A stretch of 64,000 nucleotides of DNA, taken from assembly GCA_000507305.1 (NCBI GenBank), contig DF239166.1:124001-188000 (forward strand), in the 5' to 3' direction. Shown here piece by piece: positions 56,501-64,000 of the stretch. How positions within the stretch are numbered: the stretch's first letter is position 1; each line of letters starts with the position of its first letter. This DNA comes from Breviolum minutum Mf 1.05b.01. Taxonomy: Eukaryota; Sar; Dinophyceae; Suessiales; Symbiodiniaceae. Both the position numbers and the translations under genes were made by a program. The notes under the pieces are model-generated. The model was given only the letters and a program-made list of their open reading frames with translations. It was not told the DNA's origin and searched no databases.

Positions 56501-59500
56501 TGGCTGTGAAGTTCCTTCATCGCGGTCTCGGGAAGAAGCCTTTGCATCTTTCTGCTCTCCACTTGTCTTGGAGGTTGTGGGGCTAGTGCTCCTGAAAAAG
56601 TAGAGCCGTAACAAGCCGAAGTATGTACAAAAAAGAACATAATGACATAATGAGGATTTTGGAAATAGCCCTCATCACAACCCGCACTTGAACTTCCACT
56701 CATTCATACTGTGACTCATACTACTTTCTTGCTCTCTGCTCCTTGTCTTTTCCTTCTCTGCATCCTTTTTGCCCCCTTCGTCTTCTTTGTACTTCCACTT
56801 TGAGGACTTTTCCCTTGCAGGCATTTGCACTACCCAACAATTAAGGGGAGGCACTAGATGGATACAAAGAGGGTTCAAATGAATTGAAAAGAAGTCGTGA
56901 AGACAAGTCGAGGCATAATATCAACAATAAGCCAGTGAAAGAGATGGACGGGGTATGCATCCAAGTATGTTGACTATCACCAAATATTCCCAATTTCCCA
57001 ATACATCCAAAAAGAAACAAACAAACAATGGATATGTAATTGAATAAAAAACACATTTCAAAAGAAAAAAGAGTCTACCTTTGCTACACCTCCAAAACAA
57101 CCAAATGCCAAATGATGCCTTCTGACTGTTTCAACCTCTTCCCACCTGGGGCTTGGCTGTGAAGTTCCTTCATCGTGGTCTCGGGAAGAAGCCTTTGCAT
57201 CTTTCTGCTCTCCACTTGTCTTGGACGTTGTGGGGCTAGTGCTCCTGAAAAATTACAGACGTTCCAAGTCAAAGTATGAACAAGAAAGAGCATACTTGCA
57301 TAATTAATGATGTATAATGAGAATTTTGGAACCTCGACTCATTTATGATTTGATGCATACTACTTTCTTGCTCTCTGCTCCTTGTCTTTTCCTTCTCTGC
57401 ATCCTTTTTACCACCTTCGTCGTCTTTGTACTTCCACTTTGAGGACTTGTCCCTTCCCGGCATTTGCACTACCCAATGACAGGGGGTGGGGGTAATGGCT
57501 AATAGAAGGGGTCCCAAAGAAATCGAAAAACAAGTGGAGACATCAACAATAAGCCATTGAAAGAGATAGAAGGGGTGTGCATCAAAGTATAATGACGATC
57601 ACCAACTAATCTGAATACATACAACCAAGAAACAAACACACATACTGGACAATATGTAATTGAGGCAACAAAAACAATTCAAAAACAGATAGCGTCTACC
57701 ACTTCTACACCTCCAGAACACCCAACTGCCAAATAATGTCTTCTGACTGTTTCAACCTCATTCCCACCTGGGGCTTGGCTGTGAAGTTCCTTCATCGCGG
57801 TCTCGGGAAGAAGCTTTTGCATCTGTCTGCTCTCCGCTTGTCTTGGAGGTTGTGGGGCTAGTGCTCCTGAAAAAGTACATTCGTTACAAGCCGAAGTATG
57901 AACAAAAAAGAACATAATGACATAATGCGGATTTTGGAAATAGCCCCAATCACAACCCCGCAATGGAACTTCGTGATTCAATCTGCTTTCTTGCTCTCTG
58001 CTCCTTGTCTTTTCCTTCTCTGCATCCTTTTTGCCCCCTTCGTCTTCTTTGTACTTCCACTTTGAGGACTTTTCCCTTGCAGGCATTTGCACTACCCAAC
58101 AATTAAGGGGAGGCACTAGATGGATACAAAGAGGGTTCAAATGAATCGAAACGAAGTCGTGAAGACAAGTCGAGGCATAATATCAACAATAAGCCATTGA
58201 AAGAGATGGACGGGGTATGCATCAAAGATCATCAAAGTATGTTGACTATCACCAAATATTCCCAATACATCCAACAAAGAAACAAACACACAATGGATAT
58301 GTAATTGAAAAACAAGTCAAGACATTAGCAGTTAGCCATTGAAAGAGATAGAACGGGTGTGCACCCAAGTATGTCAACAATCATCAACTAATCTGAACAT
58401 AAACATCCAACCAAGAATCAAAAAAACACATACTGGCTACGTAATTGATTCAAAAAGTAGCGATGGAGAATGCAGAAACAAATAGCATCTACCTCTTCTA
58501 CACGTCCCAAACATCTCATTGTTTCAACCTCTTCCCACCTGGGGCTTGGCTGTGAAGTTCCTTCATCGCGGTCTCCGGAGGAAGCCTTTGCATCTTTCTG
58601 CTCTCCACTTGTCTTGGAGGTTGTGGGGCTAGTGCTCCTGAAAAAGTACAAACGTTACAAGCCAAAGTATGAACAAGAAAGAGCATAATTGCATAATGAT
58701 ATATAATGAGAATTTTGGAACCTCCACTCATTTATGATTTGATGCGTACTACTTTCTTGCTCTCTGCTCCTTGTCTTTTCTTTCTCTGCATCCTTTTTGC
58801 CACCTTCGTCGTCTTTGTACTTCCACTTTGAGGACTTGTCCCTTCCCGGCATTTGCACTACCCAATGACAGGGGCGGGGGGTAATGGATAATAGAAGGGG
58901 TCCCAAGGAAATCGAAAAACAAGTGGAGACATCAACAATAAGCCATTGAAAGAGATAGAAGGGGTGTGCATCAAAGTATAATGACGATCACCAACTAATC
59001 TGAATACATACAACCAAGAAACAAACACACATACTGGACAATATGTAATTGAGGCAACAAAAACAATTCAAAAACAGATAGCGTCTACCACTTCTACACC
59101 TCCAGAACACCCAAATGCCAAATAATGTCTTCTGACTGTTTCAACCTCATTCCCACCTGGGGCTTGGCTGTGAAGTTCCTTCATCGCGGTCTCGGGAAGA
59201 AGCTTTTGCATCTTTCTGCTCTCCGCTTGTCTTGGAGGTTGTGGGGCTAGTGCTCCTGAAAAAGTACATTCGTTACAAGCCGAAGTATGAACAAAAAAGA
59301 ACATAATGACATAATGCGGATTTTGGAAATAGCCCCAATCACAACCCCGCAATGGAACTTCGTGATTCAATCTGCTTTCTTGCTCTCTGCTCCTTGTCTT
59401 TTCCTTCTCTGCATCCTTTATGCCCCCTTCGTCTTCTTTGTACTTCCACTTTGAGGACTTTTCCCTTGCAGGCATTTGCACTACCCAACAATTAAGGGGA

Positions 59501-62500
59501 GGCACTAGATGGATACAACGAGGGTTCAAATGAATCGAAAAGAAGTCGTGAAGACAAGTCGAGGCATAGTATCAACAATAAGCCATTGAAAGAGATGGAC
59601 AGGGTATGCATCAAAGTATGTTGACTATCACCAATTATTCCCAATTTCCCAATACATCCAACAAAGAAACAAACGCACAATGGATATGTAATTGAATAAA
59701 AACACAATTCAAAACAAAAAGAGTCTATCTTTGCTACACCTCCAAAACAACCAAATGCCAAATGATGTCTTCTGACTGTTTCAACCTCATTCCCACCTGG
59801 GGCTTGGCTGTGAAGTTCCTTCATCGCGGTCTCCGGAAGAAGCCTTTGCATCTTTCTGCTCTCCACTTGTCTTGGAGGTTGTGGGGCTAGTGCTCCTGAA
59901 AAAGTAAAGCTGTAACAAGCCGAAGTATGAACAAGAAAGAGCATACTTGCATAATGATATATAATGAGAATTTTGGAACCTCCACTCATTTATGATTTGA
60001 TGCATACTACTTTCTTGCTCTCTGCTCCTTGTCTTTTCTTTCTCTGCATACTTTTTGCTCCCTTCGTCGTCTTTGTACTTCCACTTTGAGGACTTGTCCC
60101 TTCCCGGCATTTGCACTACCCAATGAGAGGGGGGGGTAATGGATAGTAGAAGGGGTCCCAAGGAAATCGAAAAACGAGTGGAGACATCAACAATAAGCCA
60201 TTGAAAGAGATAGAAAGGGTGTGCATCCAAGTATAATGACGATCACCAACTAATCTTAATACATACAACCAAGAAACAAACACGCATACTGGACAATATG
60301 TAATTCATGCAACAAAAAACAATTCAAAAACAGATTGCGTCTACCACTTCTACACCTCCAGAACACCCAAATGCCAAATAATGTCTTCTGATTGTTTCAA
60401 CCTTATTCCCACCTGGGGCTTGGCTGTGAAGTTCCTTCATCGCGGTCTCCGGAAGAAGCCTTTGCATCTTTCTGCTCTCCACTTGTCTTGGAGGTTGTGG
60501 GGCTAGTGCTCCTGAAAAAGTACAAACGTTACAAGCCGAAGTATGAACAAGAAAGAGCATAATTGCATAATGATATATAATGAGAATTTTGGAACCTCCA
60601 CTCATTTATGATTTGATGCGTACTACTTTCTTGCTCTCTGCTCCTTGTCTTTTCTTTCTCTGCATCCTTTTTGCCCCCTTCGTCTTCTTTGTACTTCCAC
60701 TTTGAGGACTTGTCCCTTCCCGGCATTTGCACTACCCAATGACAGGGGGTGGGGGTAATGGATAATAGAAGGGGTCCCAACGAAATCGAAAAACAAGTCG
60801 AGACATCACCAAGAAGCCATTGAAAGAGATGGAAGGAGTGTGCATCAAAGTATGTTAACAATCATCAACAAATCTGAATGTATCCAACCAAGAAAAAAAA
60901 CACATATACATACTGGATATGTACTTGTGTACTGTAATTGATTCAAAAAGTAACGATAGAGAATGCAAAAACAAAAAGCGTCTACCTCTTCTACACCTCC
61001 AAAACACCCAAATGCCAAATGTCTTCTGATTGTTTCAACCTCATTCCCACCTGGGGCTTGGCTGTGAAGTTCCTTCATCGCGGTCTCGGGAAGAAGCCTT
61101 TGCATCTTTCTGCTCTCCACTTGTCTTGGAGGTTGTGGGGCCAGTGCTCCTGAAAAAGTAAAGCCGCAACAAGCTGGAGTATGAAACTTGGAAAAAGCCT
61201 TCATCACAAACCGCACTGTCAAAAGACACTTTCTACTACAAACAAATACTGCGGAACGCATCCTCTGCCCAAACATGAAAACAATCTTAGGAGTATTGGG
61301 CTGGAAAGAGCACCAAATAACAACTCCTCAACTATTTTCTGCTAACACCTAAAGAACCATCTGAAACCAATGTGTAAAAGTCCTTTGAACATAAATACAT
61401 GTCGGATCTTGACAAAAACCCCAGTCACAACCCGCAATGGAATGTCCAGTCATTCTAACCTGCATTCTTTCTCTCTGCTCCTTGTCTTTTCCTTTTCTGC
61501 ATCCTTTTTGCCACCCTCCGCGGACTTTTCCCTTCCATTTCAAATTCCATTGGCGATTCCGGACGCATCAAAGACATCTTGGACGAATCTTAACAATTAA
61601 ATACTGAGAATCGAGTCGCTCCCCAATCTTCCCATCAAAATCAACGTTTCTTGTCTATCTCTGACTTTTCCTAGATTCTAGGTGGTAGTTTTCAACCCAT
61701 GTAATCATGTAACCATGTATTTGAATAATATGTGTAAAATTGGATCATTTACAACTGTTGATGGAAAAAACACTGCACCAGTTGATAGGTAGTCTATCAC
61801 ATTATTTATATATCCCAGGTGGTGCAGGATTTCTTCCGTCAACAGTTTGGGTAAACAAACAAAATATTTGAAACCATGCATGAACTAGTTGGTGGTTTCA
61901 ACCCATCTGAAAAATATTAGTCAAATTGGAAATCTTCCCCAAGTACGGGGGAAAACAACAAATATTTGAAACCACCACCTAGATGAAGCTTGTTGGTAAC
62001 AAAAAAACACAATAATAAGATCATCACCAATAGCTTATAAATTCACAACCTCCCCAAGGAAGAAAAGTTTTGTTGCACCGCATGACGTCGGCTTTATGCG
62101 GGTACATCGCCGTAGTGTATTTCAACGGATGTGAATAATCCCAACAGATTGCCCCACGTCCTACAAAAACGTCTGCCAGGCCTCTCTATCTCCCAGTTGG
62201 AGGTCACTTTAACCTTTAAAAAAGGTAACTTAACCATCCCAAAACGGTCACCAGCAGAACTGCCAGGTGCTATGGCAATTTCCTACCCTACATCTTGTGG
62301 TTGTTTTTCGTCGGGCCTCTCCCCATGGCGAGATGATCTTTCGTCACCTTTGGAAGATGTCTTTTCATCTTTACGTTCTCTTGTCTTTGAGGCACTTGCA
62401 GAAGGACTGCTACTCCTTAACAGTCAGCTGATATGGATAGAGTCAAAATTCAAACATGGTTTTCAAAACACTCCTAAACAAAAACTGTTTCGAGTCTTGC

Positions 62501-63371
62501 TTTAGATCATGTAAAACTATTTGTTGAACAACAAGCCGCAGCCTTGAAAGATCAACCTCTCATAGTGGATCCCGTCATTATGCAATGAAGGTTCCCATAG
62601 TTGGATGGGTAATTCATGCATGGCTGTCTCCATTGTCTGAAGAATCCCACAAAAACAGCCAACTTCAATCCTTGTATATTCGGGGATCAACTAGCATGTC
62701 ACTGGTAACATGAACCAACAAAATCAATTTATGTATCTGGGAAAATTACTATCCTTCCAAAACATGAATTAAGGGTATATATTTTGGGGAGGGATTCTCT
62801 TGCGAAACCACCATTTGTGGTGACAAAAGGCTGGGGTCGCTATAGTTTGCCCAGACCTAAGCATGCAGGAGATTTGATCAGCTTCTTTTAAAAGTGACCA
62901 AACTTGATTCTGCAGGTCGTGATGGGTCAGCTCTGATCAGCCCTGACATTCTCCACCCAGAAATAGGGCTCCAAACACCACACCCAAAATTTCTGCCATT
63001 TTGTTGAAAGAACCTGATAAATGTTCCCAGCTTGTTTCTGGTGAAGGGTTTTGCCACCTTTAAACCCTGGGATCAACAAAATCACGGACAAAACACCCAA
63101 AACCCACAAGGTGGGCCACTACCAGTTAGAAGTAGGGTTACAACTCCACATATAGGGGGTATAACCCCAGTTACCCTATCATAAGGCCATTTATAGGGGC
63201 CCCATAACTCCATTTAGCGATCACAGGGGGCCCATTCAAAAACTCCTAAATCCACCATCCATCTATCCATCCACTACTGGCCTCACTTTTTCCTCTCCTT
63301 TGTGGATCTTTTTATCTTTCTCATCATCTCTATGCTTCCGCCTAACACGCCCAACGGAGCGTGAGAGGTTA
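50416..63371 (-). CDS. Gene with tandemly amplified exons encoding a K/E/S-rich repeat protein
   Basis: Proposed minus-strand model, 5' to 3': exon 63371-63282, exon 62415-62317, then 27 alternating B and A exons from 61531 to 53011, then 51679-51590, 51454-51373, 51165-51073 and 50599-50416 ending in TGA. Almost every exon length is a multiple of three, and all enter after codon base 1, so they join in one open frame. The repeat is about 60 residues: an S/T/D/E/K half (TSPTTSKTSGEQKDAK region) and a K/E half (DKSSKWKYKEDEGGKKDAEK region). Composition suggests a disordered, highly charged protein; no catalytic domain, signal peptide or membrane segment was seen. The true 5' end is probably outside the window. 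The 51373 exon breaks the phase (see its entry). Exon recognition in the array is strong; joining everything into one transcript is inference. Function unknown. Confidence 0.72.
51073..51165 (-). CDS. Diverged A-type exon, 93 nt
   Basis: Reads SSSPASKTSEQKGEKTSRER then ADTPGSQQSPR in the array phase. The acceptor is GTTCCAG followed by G; the donor is CCAAG|GCTCAA, a GC donor where array A exons have GT. Length is 93 nt, a multiple of three. Confidence 0.62.
51373..51454 (-). CDS. Diverged B-type exon with a frame problem
   Basis: Begins after GTCAG and reads DKSSKWKYKKEEEAGKKDS then EKEKARS. Compared with array B exons it has one extra codon and lacks two bases just before the GCAAGT donor, making it 82 nt. 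Joined to the next A-type exon in the usual way it would shift the frame to an early stop. Either another donor is used, the copy is skipped, or this end of the gene is degenerate. Confidence 0.5.
51590..51679 (-). CDS. Diverged A-type exon, 90 nt
   Basis: Reads SASPSASKTSEQKGEETSR then ERADSSQQSPR in the array phase. The acceptor is GCACAG followed by G; the donor is CCCAG|GCAAAG (GC). It is 9 nt shorter than the array A exons, so the frame is kept. It lies about 1.3 kb downstream of the last array unit. Confidence 0.65.
51959..52312 (+). CDS. Open frame of 117 codons, unknown
   Basis: One of the longer ATG-to-stop frames here, in the gap between the main array and the diverged exons. Residues 15-45 (EKYHRFRVHVAENMNKFNK region) look protein-like. 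The complementary strand is open for 99 codons as well, so direction and coding status are uncertain. No domain recognised. Confidence 0.25.
   Translation: MVVIPTLGPTWILEKYHRFRVHVAENMNKFNKAPKSKVFFAPSIPFPPKTRSIGPCIHEGKVCSYQNETKGLQICPRVSLFFHRKRGLLHLITVFFRRGSPYQVYQFYGPGNELIMS
52336..52428. mobile_element. AACATATCC-type MITE
   Basis: TACCCTTCAGGGAACCAAC to GATATGTTAATTCCCTGG. Confidence 0.7.
52512..52604 (-). CDS. Candidate exon, 31 codons, unknown protein
   Basis: Reads SLPRDPDGWIHVPRGGWQRL then PFETIRSGEVT and ends at a perfect GTAAGT donor; the acceptor is TTAAAG. Phase 0 at both ends, unlike the array exons on either side, so it is either an independent gene piece or an alternative exon. 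The opposite strand has an open frame too, but with no acceptor. Unrecognised. Confidence 0.55.
52653..52761. mobile_element. CTAG-type MITE
   Basis: CTAGGTGGTGGTTGAACC to GAAACCACCAACCTG; lies between the array and the 52,604 exon. Confidence 0.75.
53011..61531 (-). repeat. Tandem array of a two-exon (B-A) unit, about 0.6-0.77 kb period
   Basis: Thirteen A exons and fourteen B exons alternate with introns of about 120 nt (B to A) and 320-340 nt (A to B). A exons begin at successive spacings of 640, 605, 616, 598, 622, 653, 622, 771, 618, 640, 616 and 638 bp. Introns are nearly as similar between copies as exons, which indicates recent duplication. Every A and B copy remains open in the shared frame. 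Some adjacent units resemble each other in pairs, giving a higher-order period of about 1.28-1.39 kb between 55.8 and 60.3 kb. Confidence 0.93.
53011..61531 (-). CDS. B-type exons (13 copies of 81 nt and one of 60 nt)
   Basis: Exon positions: 61531-61472 (60 nt), 60715-60635, 60099-60019, 59464-59384, 58841-58761, 58075-57995, 57452-57372, 56813-56733, 56173-56093, 55563-55483, 54968-54888, 54347-54267, 53714-53634 and 53091-53011. They read DKSSKWKYKEDEGGKKD followed by AEKEKTRSR. The bases before the acceptor AG vary between copies (GGAAG, GCAAG, GCTAG, GCCAG) while AG and the following GG do not, which supports the boundary. The donor is GTAAGA in the 53011 copy, GCAAGA in twelve copies and GAAAGA in the 61472 copy. 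The 60-nt copy lacks seven codons around KWKYKED but keeps the frame. Confidence 0.88.
53412..61149 (-). CDS. A-type exons (13 copies, 99 nt each)
   Basis: Exon positions: 61149-61051, 60511-60413, 59895-59797, 59255-59157, 58637-58539, 57866-57768, 57244-57146, 56591-56493, 55969-55871, 55371-55273, 54755-54657, 54150-54052 and 53510-53412. Each begins after a pyrimidine-rich acceptor ending TTTTTCAG or ATTTTTCAG, followed by G, and ends CCCCAG before a GTGGGAA donor. The split-codon frame reads STSPTTSKTSGEQKD, then AKASSRDRDEGTSQPSP. Differences between copies are few and keep the frame, for example R to Q at 54,690 and R to H at 57,177. The other two forward frames are less balanced, and one has a TAG near its start. 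Confidence 0.88.
61678..61890. mobile_element. CTAG-type MITE split by another MITE
   Basis: Left half starts CTAGGTGGTAGTTTTC; right half has AAAATATTTGAAACCA. The complete element at 61755-61846 sits between them. Right end worn; boundary approximate. Confidence 0.65.
61755..61846. mobile_element. ACTGTTGATGG-type MITE nested in another element
   Basis: ACTGTTGATGGAAAAAACAC to GGATTTCTTCCGTCAACAGT, interrupting the CTAG-type element that starts at 61678. Confidence 0.8.
61885..61982. mobile_element. CTAG-type MITE
   Basis: CTAGTTGGTGGTTTCAACCC to GAAACCACCACCTAG, in the proposed intron between 62,317 and 61,531. Confidence 0.82.
62317..62415 (-). CDS. Diverged A-type exon, 99 nt
   Basis: Exactly 99 nt like the A exons of the array, with the same phase and a similar opening (SSSPSASASKTRERKDEK), then TSSKGDERSSRHGE. 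The acceptor is TTAAG followed by G and the donor is GC (GAGAG|GCCCGA). Equal length despite low identity argues for an old member of the same exon family kept under frame constraint. Confidence 0.65.
63014..63066 (-). CDS. Candidate short exon
   Basis: A 53-nt stretch between GATCCCAG (followed by G) and a GTTCTTT donor, reading FKGGKTLHQKQAGNIYQ. It lies between the two upstream exons of the repeat gene, but its phase does not fit them. Unrecognised. Confidence 0.3.
63107..63236. mobile_element. GGTGGGCCC-type MITE
   Basis: ACAAGGTGGGCCACTACC at the left and AGGGGGCCCATTC at the right; lies in the proposed first intron of the repeat gene. Confidence 0.7.
63282..63371 (-). CDS. Upstream exon, R/K/D-rich
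   Basis: A 90-nt exon in the same phase as the array (one base, 29 codons, two bases). It reads NLSRSVGRVRRKHRDDEKDK and then KIHKGEEKVR. The donor is taken as AG|GCCAGT, a GC donor like those of the diverged A exons; a GTGAGG four to five bases earlier is an alternative that would break the phase. The acceptor (GAAAG followed by T) lacks the usual G. An inverted-repeat element ends just upstream at 63,388. It is the first exon of the gene visible here. Confidence 0.5.
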
Positions 63372-63387
63372 CTTTCATTATCAAGGT

Positions 63388-63492
63388 ACGGTTGATGGAA
63401 GGAATCCTGCACCAGTTGATATGCTAACTATCCAATTATCTACAGGGTTTCACACATGTTGGGTGGTTAGCCGGATTTCTTCCATCAACAGT
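63388..63492. mobile_element. ACTGTTGATGG-type MITE
   Basis: ACGGTTGATGGAAGGAATCC to GGATTTCTTCCATCAACAGT, just upstream of the 63,371 exon. Partial copies lie at 3,837-3,915, 18,450-18,500 and 24,333-24,403. Confidence 0.8.
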
Positions 63493-63535
63493 ATTAAGGA
63501 CTGATTTGTACAAAGAATACAGGGGGATACTCTAC

Positions 63536-63630
63536 AAGATGGGCCCCCGAGGCGGGGGCCATTATAAATGGAGCGAAGAGGGGGCCCCTTTGAATGGCCG
63601 AACATAAATGGGTTTCACTGGGGTTATGGG
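63536..63630. mobile_element. GGTGGGCCC-type MITE fragment
   Basis: AGATGGGCCCCCGAGG start and family interior; GC-rich variant with no clear right end. Confidence 0.5.
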
Positions 63631-63903
63631 AGTAACTACTCTGTCAGTAAGTTGGTGCATGACCTGTTTATGGGAGTTACAGCCTACTTAGAGGGATCAT
63701 AATATATCTACTACCTAGTCACGAAGTACCATGGACATCCCAGTAAGTATCCATGTACTATTGTTACTAATGCAACCGTCCTAATGAAATTCGATGTACA
63801 AATAGTTTCTGCATTTTCAGATAGCAAAAGGCAGTCATTCATCCAAAAAGTCACCTCAAATTTCCATTGCCTATAGCAGAGTTTTGTCCAAGTGTCATAC
63901 CAT

Positions 63904-63980
63904 CCCGGGAAGTAGCATATCCCACGTATAGAAAATCATCTTCCCAGCTGCATTTAAAAGGGATATGTTAGTTCCAGGGT
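63904..63980. mobile_element. AACATATCC-type MITE
   Basis: CCCGGGAAGTAGCATATCCC to GGGATATGTTAGTTCCAGGG. Confidence 0.7.
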
Positions 63981-64000
63981 AACTGTTGGTTCAAGAGTCA

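Noticed and set aside
53140-61600. Minus-strand frames reading ALAPQPPRQVESRKMQR and plus-strand frames across the array
   Set aside because: They are other phases of the A exons. Only the STSPTTSK phase stays open and continuous with the B exons after splicing.
1-64000. tRNA, rRNA, snRNA genes, CRISPR arrays, bacterial-type operons and intact transposase genes
   Set aside because: No cloverleaf, conserved rRNA block, regularly spaced direct repeats, ribosome-binding sites or transposase motifs were seen. All elements are short and non-coding.
1-64000. Dinoflagellate spliced-leader relics (TTTTGGCTCAAG) as proof of lineage
   Set aside because: No match was noticed by eye, so the lineage call rests on splice sites only. 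A computed search is needed to exclude degraded copies.

Overview
The window looks like nuclear DNA of a large-genome, gene-sparse eukaryote, most likely a dinoflagellate. No bacterial-style gene, rRNA, tRNA, CRISPR array or intact transposase was recognised. The dinoflagellate call rests on splicing. In a family of near-identical exons at 53.0-61.5 kb the same 5' splice site is GT in one copy, GC in twelve and GA in one. Most of the confident 3' sites read AG followed by G. Mixed GT/GC/GA donors with a G after the acceptor are a known dinoflagellate feature. Species cannot be named.

The only confident gene is on the minus strand, about 63.4 to 50.4 kb. It contains a tandem array in which a 99-nt exon (A, 13 copies) alternates with an 81-nt exon (B, 13 copies plus one 60-nt copy). 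Diverged relatives lie upstream (63,282-63,371 and 62,317-62,415) and downstream (51.7-50.4 kb). All array exons are multiples of three and share one splice phase, so any number of units can be joined in frame. The predicted product is a long, charged, probably disordered K/E/S/R/D-rich repeat protein of unknown function.

The other ~50 kb is mostly introns or intergenic DNA. It is packed with small inverted-repeat elements (MITE-like) of at least ten families, some nested, plus microsatellites, one 377-base assembly gap and two single-base gaps. Short islands with good coding character, plausible splice sites and open frames are scattered on both strands. They are listed as candidate exons of 40-190 nt. 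None was matched to a known family, several are readable on either strand, and they are not assembled into genes here.

The most interesting observations are the amplified two-exon unit, the switching of donor dinucleotide at one homologous site, and MITE families whose ends carry AG|GT and AG signals. Those elements could act as, or become, introns (introner-like). At several places a candidate exon ends, starts or stops exactly at an element boundary.
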